Part shown: positions 9,662 to 19,927 of the stretch, piece after piece
Layout: each line of letters starts with the position of its first letter
How positions within the stretch are numbered: the stretch's first letter is position 1
Translations under genes and position numbers: made by a program
Notes under the pieces: model-generated
What the model saw: the letters and a program-made list of their open reading frames with translations, nothing else
The model's database searches: none
Told to the model about the DNA's origin: nothing
DNA from: Dinochytrium kinnereticum
Lineage: Eukaryota; Chytridiomycota; Chytridiomycetes; Chytridiales; Chytridiaceae
Assembly: GCA_027604005.1 (NCBI GenBank)
Contig: JADGJT010000267.1
Location: 1-33,258 of the forward strand
DNA: 33,258 nt
Reading direction: 5' to 3'

Positions 9662-11634
9662 TCAATCAATCTTCTTTACTCCATTCGACGAAGACCCCTT
9701 AACCGCTACTCCGTTCCCATTAACATGCTCCACAGCTTTCCCATTCACTCCATTCGCATGCGACTTGAACAGCTTCACATTCGTCGATCCACCTCCATAA
9801 ACAGCACCAACCGCCCTCCCAAACGATCGAATCGCCCAGCCAGCACCCGTGATCTCAACACCGATTCCAAAGAAGACAATGACGATGAGAGGGATGTAGG
9901 CCACAGACGCCCAAACAGCAAGGGACTTGTCAAGGGCCCAGACTTGGAAAGGGCCCACAGAGAAGTTGATGGCTGCGAGACTGAGACCCCAGGCGAGGAT
10001 GTCATACAGGGGCTTAAAGGGTGCGAGCTTTGAGGGGGCCACAAACATCGGGCGGAGGGAGCGACGGAGGTTCCTTCCAGCAAGATTGAGGAAGGACCCG
10101 ACGAGGAACGTCAGATAGTATCCCGGGTCTGATACATAGATTAAGGAATTCAGCAAAGCAGGAGGAAAAAAAAAGGAACAGAACTAAGAAAAGTGACTCA
10201 CAAAAGCCATGCCAGAATGCTGAAACCATGTAAGTAATGATGGCCACAATGGGGTGAGGCTTCTGTCCTGGCTTCGTAAGACGTAGATAGACATAGTTCC
10301 TCAACCAGGCCCCAGTCTTCATGTTCCAAGCCCCAATCATAGCCTTTGGATTGGCACCAAACTCCATCCCAATGATATCAACATTTGCACCCCTCGTCCA
10401 AACGTGTTTCCCCGTAGCCGCATCGCGTCCCGTGAATCCAATTCCAGTGAGATCACAGGCTCCTTCGGCAAGTTTCCAAGCAACGTAGAACTTGACCCTG
10501 GAGATCAACCCAGCCACCTGAAGGAAGAGAAATCTATGCCATAGTGGACGCTGGAGGAACTCAGCGGTAGTCGCGTTCTCGTAGCTAAAGGCAGAGGCGC
10601 ACTTGACGTAAGCTACAAGAGAGACCACAGCGTAGAGCAGACTTGTAAGGACAGGGAGTACACGGGATGGGATGTTATTAAAGGGCTCTTCAATGTTGAT
10701 AAAGGCTTGGTAGTCCCGAAAGTCTAGAGCTGGACCGACTAAGAAGCTAGGGAAGAAGAAGACGTATCCCAGGTACTAAAATAAGAGATCAGAAATAGTC
10801 AGCAGGTATGAGCATTTAAATCTGACAGAGGTAGAAAAGTAACTTACCTCAAGAATCGAGGGGAACTTGCGGACGGCGCGTTTCTTCTGCTCATCTGAAA
10901 GCTCCTAAGATTTAAAGTGTTAGTCAAAAACAAAAGTGTAATGCAGAGTAAAGAACAATGAGAGAGAAGAACAAACGCTCAACTCACAGAATCGGGGCGA
11001 GTTGCATCATAGACGCTCCAACCAAAGGAAGACAGCTTGATGACCAGTATCATCATCGGTGCTGTCACATCAAACCTCGCCGAGTCACTAGCAAACACCT
11101 GCGTTCGAAGCAAGCTTTTGAAGGCGTTAGGCATAAGATCAGTTTACCTTATTCAGCCCTCCGGCATGACGAGGAAGCAAACACAAACAGCAACAAAACT
11201 AAAAGCAAAAAACTCACGCAAAGCTCAGATGGCCCAAAACAAGAAGGAAGCAAGCAACGGGCATGTTCTTGTTGCTCTTTCCGTAGTAAGTCAAGGCATA
11301 GATGATCATGGAGGTGGCGACCAACTCGATGATCCCCGACACACCAAACAGCAAGACGAACAGGGAGGTTGAGATCAGGATGGAGTAAGCATGGCGGATG
11401 GCGGCTCCAAGAGCGCCGTGTTTCGGGAGGAAGAAGAAGAAGATGGCAAATACGTATGAAGCTGTTTGCAGACAAGAGAGCGCGGCGGCAATGGTCAGAT
11501 GGTCAGACAGACATGAACCGAAAGCAAAAGACGCTAAGCAAAGCTGTAGGACCTAGCAGAACGCCTCCAGCCTTGAGTGAGTCGACGGGGACGTCCAGAT
11601 CCCTCGCTACCTTGCCCAGTTCCTCGTCAAACAT
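9662..11634 (-). CDS. ALE1: MBOAT lysophospholipid acyltransferase (Ale1/LPCAT type)
   Basis: Six exons on the minus strand (11634-11553, 11461-11218, 11114-10988, 10904-10848, 10775-10202, 10128-9662) give 516 residues. The enzyme re-acylates lysophospholipids with acyl-CoA in the ER (Lands cycle). The chain is rich in membrane helices. Family hallmarks are the YLGYVFFFPSFLVGPALDF stretch, the WNMKTGAWLRNYVY stretch holding the conserved asparagine (N321), and FWHGFYPGYYLTF with the catalytic histidine (H359). The C-terminus ends KKID, a textbook KKxx dilysine ER-retrieval signal, after an Asn/Gly-rich tail. Intron 1 has a weak donor (GTCCTA) but is required by frame and by alignment to the family N-terminus. 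Intron 2 needs the AG at 11116-11115; the nearer-looking one breaks the frame. Length fits the family. Confidence 0.93.
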
Positions 11635-12299
11635 TTTTTTTTCTTTATGGGTGAGGGCTTTCCTGCGTCAAGCAATCTGCCGCAAGCGGGTTTTTTCGTT
11701 GAGGTCATTGATGCCAGCCAGGGGAGACAAGCAGTCAGGCGGTGCGCTTCCCTTGGTTGGGTTGGGGGACGCACCTTATATTGGCCGGTCAACGGGTGAT
11801 GTGACGGGAGCCTGCGAGACGATCTGACTGACGGGGCGAAATCCTCCGACGCTGGCCGTCCCTTCCCTTTTAGCGGCAGCAGCGGCTGGACCCGAAGAAC
11901 CAAAGCGAGAAAGGCGCGGCCTGCCATTCTCCCGACATTCATCCTTTCAGCCGGGTCACACAGCCCTGCCCTCAGCTGCTGATCCCCGCCGGTTCAGCAA
12001 CCAGTTCCACTATGGACATAACCAACCGTCTCCGGAACAGGCCGTTTCATAGCATTGTATTCATCAAAAGCCGGCGGATTTTAATATCAATGGACATGAA
12101 GAAAAACAAGAAAAACGTTGGTTGGGGGAGGGAATCATGAAACGATCACGATGCCGTACGGCTTCATCACGCCGTCGTCACCACGTGCCTCAGCCAAGGG
12201 TCTGCCTCAGGCTTTGGGGCGACCTCCTCGCTGCTCGAGCTGCCGGCGGCTTCAACGTCTCTGAAGACCGTTGCTGCCCAGAGCTCACCAGATAATGGC
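11635..12299. other. intergenic: promoter side of the acyltransferase, 3' side of the large Ser/Pro-rich gene
   Basis: The 665 bases lie between two minus-strand genes. A T9 run lies directly upstream of the acyltransferase start. A palindromic CACGTG hexamer (E-box-like) sits at 12183-12188, closer to the end of the large gene. No credible coding frame was found on either strand. Confidence 0.5.
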
Positions 12300-15200
12300 T
12301 TAAGCCGCGTCGGAAGGCAGTTTTCCTTGCTCACTTGACTTGATTGGCGTCGTTACAAGCACCGCGTTCTCGGACGTCTCCTGAACGCTCGCGCGGATGG
12401 TCATCTCTGACACTGCTTGCAAAGAATCCGATGGAACAGAGTGAGGTGCTGGAGTTCTGTGAGACGGCCTAGATTCGATAATGTCGGAGGCGGGCATGTC
12501 AGCAGCGTCAACCGCGGGGCTATTCATCATAAGATTTCCTGAATTATCCTTCGCCAGCTCAAGTGGTCTAGATGAGGCTTGAGCATCGCCAATGGAAACA
12601 GCTACAGCTTCAGATGGTATCCCACCGTCTACCGCAGAGTTGAGAATGGGCTCAACCCCAAATCTAGGAAATCCAACAACAGCTTCGTTGACATCAGACT
12701 GAATAGGGAGTGCAATCGCCGTGTCACCCCCCCGCCGTTCAGAAACAGAAAAAGCCAGCGGTTGGTGATCGTCGTTTAAAGGCTCAACAACCTCGTGATT
12801 TGAATCACTCCATATAGGAAGTGAAAGCCGAGGTGCACCCTCTTCGTCACTCGTTACCAAAGTCTGAACCTGGCCTACTTCCAAGAGACCAGGCTGAGGA
12901 GCCTCCACAAAGGTAAGATCTGCAATCGAGTTTTGGTCTGGGAGGCTCGGTTGCGGCATCCGTTCATCAGCTCCCAAAACTGGTCGATCCACAGGCGACA
13001 CCTTAATGCCGTCCTTCCTCGACTCCGAAAGTACCCCAACGCCAGGTGAAACCTTAAAGTCATCACCATCCGGCTTTGATGCCATATCCACAACTTCAAA
13101 GCCAGTTGACACAAACTGATCTCTACCAGGCGACACGACAACCCCTTCCCCCTTCTTCACCCGAGTAATCGGAACTTCCGGACTCCCCGCCTTGACTAAA
13201 GTAGGAGGAGCCTCTTGAATAGTAGCCAGGCTCGCGCTATCTGATCCCTTAGAGCTCGGAGGAGACTTTGACGCCGCGCTGTCAGAGGTCGGAGGGGACT
13301 TTGACGTCGTACTGCCACTCTGCCTCGTCGGCGTGGAAGACGTGGAAGATTTGGGTGGACTTGTTGACAGCTTCTGCTTGAGTTGTGCGTCGGGTTTCGG
13401 AGGGCTGATGGGGCGGCTGTGGTTTCAAAATGAGTAGAGGAAAAGTTTAAATTGAGAACATCGTTCGTAAAACAAAAAAAACAGAGCCTTTTTAGGAAGG
13501 GAAAAATACAAACAAAATCACGGAGCAACGCCTTCAAAAAAAAAATAAATAAAAAAACAATAATAATCACCTTAGAGAAGGCGAAGTAGGAGTCAAAGAA
13601 GCCAAAGCCCTCTTATAAACTGAGCTCCTCTCGAACGGCGCCTTCCCCAACCCCGTCGACCCTACCCTCCCCACAACCGGCGACCCACTACCGCTCGAGC
13701 TCGCCGAACCAACCTTCACCTTCCCACCCTCCTCCTTCTTCTCATTCTCCTTTACACGAGGCATGACATCAGAGTCATTTTTTAATGCCTTTTCAGAGGA
13801 CGCCGGGGAGAGGGCTGGGGACCCTGGTGGGGGGTTGACTTGAAGGGCTCGAAGGCTTTGGTAGCCCTTTTGGGTAGAGTTGTCTTTAGGTAGGGTTGCG
13901 AATGGGGGAGGTGCTTGGTGAGGAAGTGGTGGGTCGGTAGGGGTTGGAAGTGCAACCACTAGGTCGGAGACAGGCGTCATTTTACTAAAGCAGTGATGGA
14001 AAAAGACAGTCATCAATACTCATCAAACAAAAAAGAAGGGGAACAAAACACTCACGCAATCTCCTTATCATCAATAACCTCCTTCTTCCCCATCATTCTC
14101 CCCCCAACCTTCCTTTCCGAGCTTTCACCATCCGATCCGTCACTGACCCGCGGGAACGGCACCCTCCTTCCAACTCCCTCCATCACAGAAACCCCATTAC
14201 CAGCAACAGGTGTTGCAGGCTCAAGGTTAAGCTGTGGTGGGGTGTAAGGAAGTCTGGGAACATGAAGCGGCACGGCAACAGGCGACGGCATGACCTGAAG
14301 AGCAGCAGGCGCAGGGCTTCTACAAACCAAATAAAGTAGAAAAAAGGAAGAAATATTTAAAAAACACTCACAGGTTCCGGGGGCCGCCCCCCCCCCCCCC
14401 CCCCACAAAGAACCACCAACACCACCCCACCAACACCAACGCACCAAACCAAAACACAAACCCCCCCCCACCCACCACCACACACGNNNNNNNNNNTAAG
14501 TGCAAGTCACCTCCCCCCCCCAAAAAAAAAAAAACAAACAAACAAACACGCTCGGAACCCTGCAACTCACCCTTCACTCGCCAAATCCCCACCGCCCTTC
14601 TCCGCCTCTGCCGAGCTCGGTTCAGGTGTAAGAGGAAACGGCGAAGCAGACATAGGCATGTTCCCATAAATCGTCAACCCATTAAAATAAACCGGAAACG
14701 TTCTTCCATCTCTCCCAGCCTCCTTCCTCCCCGCCAAATCCTTCCCACCCTCTTCCCTCCTCACAACCTTCACCTCCTCCACATCAGGATGCGTCACAAC
14801 AACCCCATGGCCCCCTGCAATCGTCACGGCGTTCTTCGAGCTCTCAATTCCAATCGGTACCGACACGGCGTTAAGCACGCCACCGCGGATCGTGGTTTCG
14901 TGCTCGCCTGGTCGTTTGGTAGAGGGCGCTGGAGGGGGTTTAGACGAGGTTGAGGGTGGTGTCGAGGGGAGAGGTTGGAAGTAGGTCAAGGTTGGGTGGT
15001 CGACAGGGTTGTGTGGATTTCCGGCTAACGCTGTGGGCCAGCTGGTGGAGTTTGTGGCGGTTGGCCTGTTAAGGTGGTTGTGGGGAAAGTGGCAAAAGCG
15101 TGATTAGAACCTTGGCCAAGCCTATAAAAAGTTGATAATCATCCAGAAGTGCCAAATCCAGTTTCACCCCCAATACTTCAAAACAAGCGTCTTCGGCCTC

Positions 15201-18200
15201 AACCACCCCCCAACAAAAAAAAAACAAACAACAAACAACGGACGGGCGTAAAGAGCATAGCTTTGCCATAGACCCATACACCGCATGCCCGTTCGCCCGT
15301 CCCTTCGGTAACATGGGTCAACGCGTCGTAGAAAGACAAGGAAAACATGTTCCCACCACTTCACACCCCCCGTCCGCTCAATAAAACAAACAAAAACAAG
15401 AAAAAATAACCACTAAATCACCTACCAAACATCCCCCCCAAAGACCGTCACCCCCTCACCACCCCCTACCTCCCCCCCCAAAGCTGGCGAAGTAGCAGCA
15501 TCCCTCACCCCCCTCTCCCGCTCCTCCACAGCCGCCCCCCTCGGTCTAACACTCACCCCACCCACACCCTCCCGTCTTCCACCCACCATCCCCCTCCCCC
15601 CACCAGCATTAGCAGGCGGTCTCAACTTCCCTCCGCTCTCCCAAGTCTCCGAGCTCGCAGGGGACGCCGACGAGCTCATCGGGGGTGTCAAGAACGGCGC
15701 TCCCCGATTTCTCGGGGACGGGTGACGAGGGTTTGGGGCTTTGGAGCGCGGGACGTAGGTCAGTGGAAGGGTGTATCCGACCTGCGGGGTTGGTTTAGGG
15801 GGTGGAGGTGGGTCAGAGGGTTTTTGGATGATGTCGTAGTCGCTTTGGGTTGGAGGCGGTTGAGCTGAGCGGGGGAGAGTCGACGGGGGGGGCCTAGAGG
15901 ACGTGAGGAGTTTAGTTGAAGTTTCGTCACGGGTCTCAGAGTTTGATGGTTTTTCGCCTTGTTGAGGGGGACGAGACCAGGTCGAATGGGGGGTGCTGGA
16001 GTTGGTGAGGGGTTGTATGTGTGTGGAGTGATCCGTCAACCTGTTGTTTGAAAACACAATCGTCAGAAGAAAAACCAAGCAATATCTCCGTCCAAGGAAC
16101 AAAGTAAAATACGACAGAGAAAAGAAAAGATGGGGAGAAAGACAGAGACGAAGAAGGAAGAAGGTCAAAAAAAAACCAAACGAAAAGGATGAAACCGACG
16201 ACATTCATCTGGCGATAGAAAGAAAACAAACGTCGGGAACTCCACTCAACCCTCCCAAAACAAAAAAAGGAACAAAAAACAACCAAAAAGACAAAAACTC
16301 ACCCATCCCGACTCCTCCTCTCAGCCCCCAATCCTCCAACCCCCTCCTCCCTCCTAACCGGCAAAACCGAAACCCTCTTCCCACCCTCCTCCCCATCCTC
16401 CGGGGAAAGCGCAACCGGCATAACCCTCACAACCGATCTCCCCCGTCTCCGACTCCCAGACCGAGACCGCGAAACCCCATCACGAGAAACCCTTGCGGTC
16501 AAATCAACACTAGGTTCTGCGTCCCATCCATTTCGATCGATCCCACGGCTAGGAGTGGAGTGGTTTTTGGTCCAAGGATCGTTGGTGGTTGAAGAGGGGA
16601 GGTTGCGGTTGGAGCTGGTTCCTTCTTTTGTTGTGGCGGATCTTCTGGGCTTCTTTCCTGTTTCAGAAGTGTCACGGTTCTTGTCTCTTACGATCGTTGT
16701 GGAAGCACGTCCGACGCTCTTCAAGCTATTCGTTGAGCTATCTCTTCCGTATGTGGCGGAAACCTGTCCTACACTTTTGACGCCATTCAAGGATCCATCT
16801 CTTCGGGTCACGGTACTATCCCGTCCACCCTTCCCAGCATCTCCCCCCCAAGAAAGTCCAGCCCCTTCCTTCCCCCTCACAACAGACTCAGGAGGCGGTA
16901 AAGCCCTCACCGTCAAACTCCTCCCACGTCGCCGTCGCCCCCCATCCTCCTCCGACTCATCCTCACAATCCACATCATCCTCATCCCACTCCCGATCCAT
17001 TGAGGACCCGCGTGGTGCCACAGCGTGAATGTTCAAAGTGATAGTACCCGGTCTCCGTCGATACGCAGCAACACCACCACCATGACCTCGTGGCTCCTCA
17101 TCGTCAGTCTGATCGTGGGCGACCCCCCCGTCCCGGTTCCACCGCCCACCGCTCTGGCGGCGTCGCGGGGGAGACGCAGAGGAGGCTGACAGCGAATCGG
17201 TGCGGGCTGGATACCTCCCAGAAGGTCGAGACGCCCCACGAGGCTTCGCGCCCACCTTCCCCACCCCATCATTAGGTGGATTCGAAGCGGGGTCATTGGC
17301 AGAGTCCGAATCCGAATCAGTGTCAGGTGGACGGATAGAGGAGTCTCGTGGGATGATGCCATGGTTTCCAACCTTCATGATCTTCCGAGTGGATTTATCC
17401 CCTCTACCATGATTCATTAACCGATCCGTTCCTCCCAACTCCTCCTCACTCCTCAGACCTCCACGCGTCATCTCTTTCTCCACATCCGTGTACCGCCCAA
17501 AAGCATACACGCGTCCATTGACCGGTAGATTATTCGACTCCATAGGCGCTGCATTCTTCAAGAGCGATGCAGAGGGTGAGGTGTCGTCACCTCGGTAAGG
17601 AGACCGAGAGACGGACCGGTCCCCGGATTTATCGCGACGTCGCGTGCCGAGTGGCCAGCGGAGGAGGGTGGAATCTGATGGGCGGGTTGTGGTGGTGGAG
17701 GTTGAGGGGGTTGAGGAGGAGAGGGATTTGGGATCGCCGAGGGTTCCGCGATAGCGACTTTTTGTAAAAAGGTGGTTAGATTTGTAAAAAGGTGATTAGA
17801 GAAAGGAGGATATGAGAGAACGATGAGTATGTTTATAAACTATTGGCGAGGGGAGGGTGAGCGGAATGAAAACAAAAGAGTCTGAGAGAGAAAGAAAGAA
17901 AAAAGAAAGGAAAAAGGAGCCATACCCATAACTAAACTCGGTAGTCTGCTTGACAGAAATAATCGGCAAACTATGAGCCCGGCTCGTCGTCGCCTCAGGC
18001 GGCAAGCTCCGACTCTTCGGCAGCACCGCACCCCTCCCAAACAACCCCTTCCTCATTACGGCACTCCCACTTTCCAAACTGCTCCCCCTCGGCAAAAACA
18101 CCACCCTCCCCCCCTCATCCTTCTTGGGTCTCGGCAACCCCAACTTCCACAGCAAAGGCGCCCACGCAAAAAAGCTCCACCAGTAAGCCCAGATGCGGTA

Positions 18201-19274
18201 AGACCGCGAAGACGACAGCGATCCGGTCGATGCTGATTTCCGAAGATGCCGACCGATGCCAGGGATCGGGGTTGCTGTGATTGTATGAGGTGCGGGGGGG
18301 CCAGGGGTGGGAGAGGGTTGTGGGAGGGAGATGGTTGGACGGGAGAGCGAGGGGGAGGTGGTGGGTGGGGAGGCAAAGGGGTTGCCGGGTTTAGAGGGGT
18401 GAGGGGATTTTGGGGCGGGTGGCTTTTGAGAGTTGGATGGGACGATAGAGATGGAGGGTTTGGTTGAATCCTCGGGTGGTGTGGAGGCGGTCTTCTCCTC
18501 CTCATCGTCCGTCTCGGGACGATTCAAGGAGTGGGATCGAGGAGTGGCAGCACGGTACCTTGCCGCCGCACCCGTCTTGGTTCGACCCCTCGGCTGAGGT
18601 TTGGATGAAAAAACGTATGTGGGCTTTTCATCCTTCCCATATGATTCCTCCACCCTTGCCCTCGACGAGGACCTTCTCGGAGGGATCTTGACCCTAGACT
18701 TCCGTCGTCGAGGGGTCTCACCCTCTCCATCCTCCTCGTCCACCTCGTCATCATCCGTCATGGAGCTCGATCGTGAAGGCGGCGGCCCCAACCTGCTGGG
18801 CCCAGTCAGAGGCCGCCCCCGACTTCGCGATGCCGATCGAGACGGTGGAGGTCCAATCTTGCTGGGACCAGTCAGAGGCCGTCCCCGACTTCGCGATGCC
18901 GATCGAGCCGGTGGAGGTCCAATCTTGCTGGGTCCAGTGAGGGGCCGACCCCGGCTTCGCGAGGCCGATCGAGCCGGTGGAGGTCCAATCTTGCTGGGCC
19001 CAGTCAGAGGCCGACTCCGACCTTTTGAGGAGGAGGTGCGTGGGGTGATGGTTCGAGGAGGATGGGATTCCTCATCATTGGTGTGGACAGTGTTGCGTCG
19101 TCTCCAGGACGGTTTGCGGGTGGACTGGGGAGGGGAGTCGTGCTGATTTTGGGGTGGGTCGACGAAAGGGTCAGTCTCAATTGTTTCAAGGTCATCCTTG
19201 TCATTGACGGCGACGATGCTCCGCGTTGCCTTTGGGCCCTTTGACTTTGAACGGAGACGACGAATAAAGTCCAT
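12300..19274 (-). CDS. very large Ser/Pro/Arg-rich, mostly disordered protein with tandem repeats; family not recognised
   Basis: Seven exons (19274-17926, 17757-16303, 16040-15426, 15065-14571, 14319-14056, 13984-13571, 13416-12300) give 1902 residues. Every junction is phase 2 and keeps a single open frame, which supports one gene. The N-terminus is basic (MDFIRRLRSKSKGPK). Residues 85-171 hold four near-identical 22-residue repeats built on RPLTGPSKIGPPP. Residues 358-380 form an isolated Trp/Phe-rich patch (YRIWAYWWSFFAWAPLLW) followed by PRPKK, the only strongly hydrophobic segment I see. Exon 2 has three RRRxG-[S/T] boxes and a duplicated block of about 20 residues. Exon 7 is more acidic and repeats LPIxSDxN. 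The sequence resembles low-complexity scaffold or cortex proteins, with many Ser-Pro and Arg-x-x-Ser sites for kinases. No enzyme domain is visible and no function is assigned. Intron 4 contains an assembly gap. Confidence 0.8.
14487..14496. other. assembly gap (10 N) within intron 4 of the large gene
   Basis: Ten Ns are flanked by long C runs (about 14389-14404, 14460-14469 and 14512-14520). The true length of this intron segment is unknown. Exons on either side join in frame, so coding sequence is probably unaffected. Confidence 0.95.
16690..16815 (-). repeat. two-copy internal duplication in the large protein (exon 2)
   Basis: Translated on the minus strand, two adjacent blocks align: RRDGSLNGVKSVGQVSATYG and GRDSSTNSLKSVGRASTTIV. 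The shared core is KSVGxxS. The DNA is less similar than the protein, so the duplication is older than the 66-base array in exon 1. Confidence 0.65.
18778..19020 (-). repeat. 66-bp coding tandem repeat, about 3.7 copies
   Basis: Unit boundaries fall at 18778, 18844, 18910 and 18976, each beginning GG(T/C)GG on the plus strand. Each unit encodes 22 residues of the large protein around RPLTGPSKIGPPPARSASRS. Copies differ by only a few bases, pointing to recent or ongoing expansion. The unit is a multiple of three, so copy-number change keeps the frame. Confidence 0.93.
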
Positions 19275-19927
19275 TAGGTTATGTGAATGGATGGTAAGCG
19301 ATGAGCGATTGCTGTTTTTTGCTTTATCGTGAAGCGTTGGCTATTGGGTGGTGGTGGGGAGACAGGAAGATGGAGAGGAGGGGAAAAGACGAAGAGACCC
19401 CAGCCCAGCCCAGCCAACAGTAAGGAGTGAGTGAGCACAGCGAGTCCTCTCTCTCTCTCTCTGCCGGCCCCCTCAAGACAGACAGAGTGAAGGCGGGGTG
19501 CAGTCGGTCTGGTCCCCCTCCAGCGCAAACCACGCCGTGAATGGATCCGAAGACTGGTTGAAGGGACGGCGCTTGCGTGAGCGAGACGAGACGACGGGAG
19601 GGTTGAGTTGAGTGCGAGTGTGTCTATCGCTTGGGGTGAGAAGGAAATCAGCAGAGACAAGAATTCCACAATATCCCTGACAATTCAGAAAGAGTACTTC
19701 AACAATAATATCCGCAATATCTCCTTCCATTTTACCTGCTGCAAAGCAGTTTGGGGGAAAGTGCTCATCAACAGCAGCAGATTGAGACAAGTTTTTTGTG
19801 CTATTATTACAACGAATAATAAGCAAGTCTTAATATTGTCTGTCTGATGAATATCTCCTGTGCAACGCCAAATCTATTTTTGACGCAGCATTATTATTTA
19901 TTGATTATTTCTTCGCTGTTCCGTCAA
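19275..19927. promoter_or_regulatory. divergent promoter region between the large gene and the WSC gene
   Basis: The 653 bases lie between start codons facing away from each other. A CT microsatellite lies at about 19447-19462, and the right half is AT-rich. No conserved element could be identified by eye, and no coding frame is convincing. Confidence 0.55.

Noticed and set aside
15066..15425. Possible extra exon in the 360-bp intron 3 of the large gene
   Set aside because: The flanking exons already join in phase. Frames inside lack paired splice sites and look intronic.
18601..19146. Plus-strand 181-codon frame with repeats opposite the large gene
   Set aside because: It is the antisense reading of the 66-bp repeat array. 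The minus-strand frame is longer, starts with ATG and splices cleanly to six more exons.
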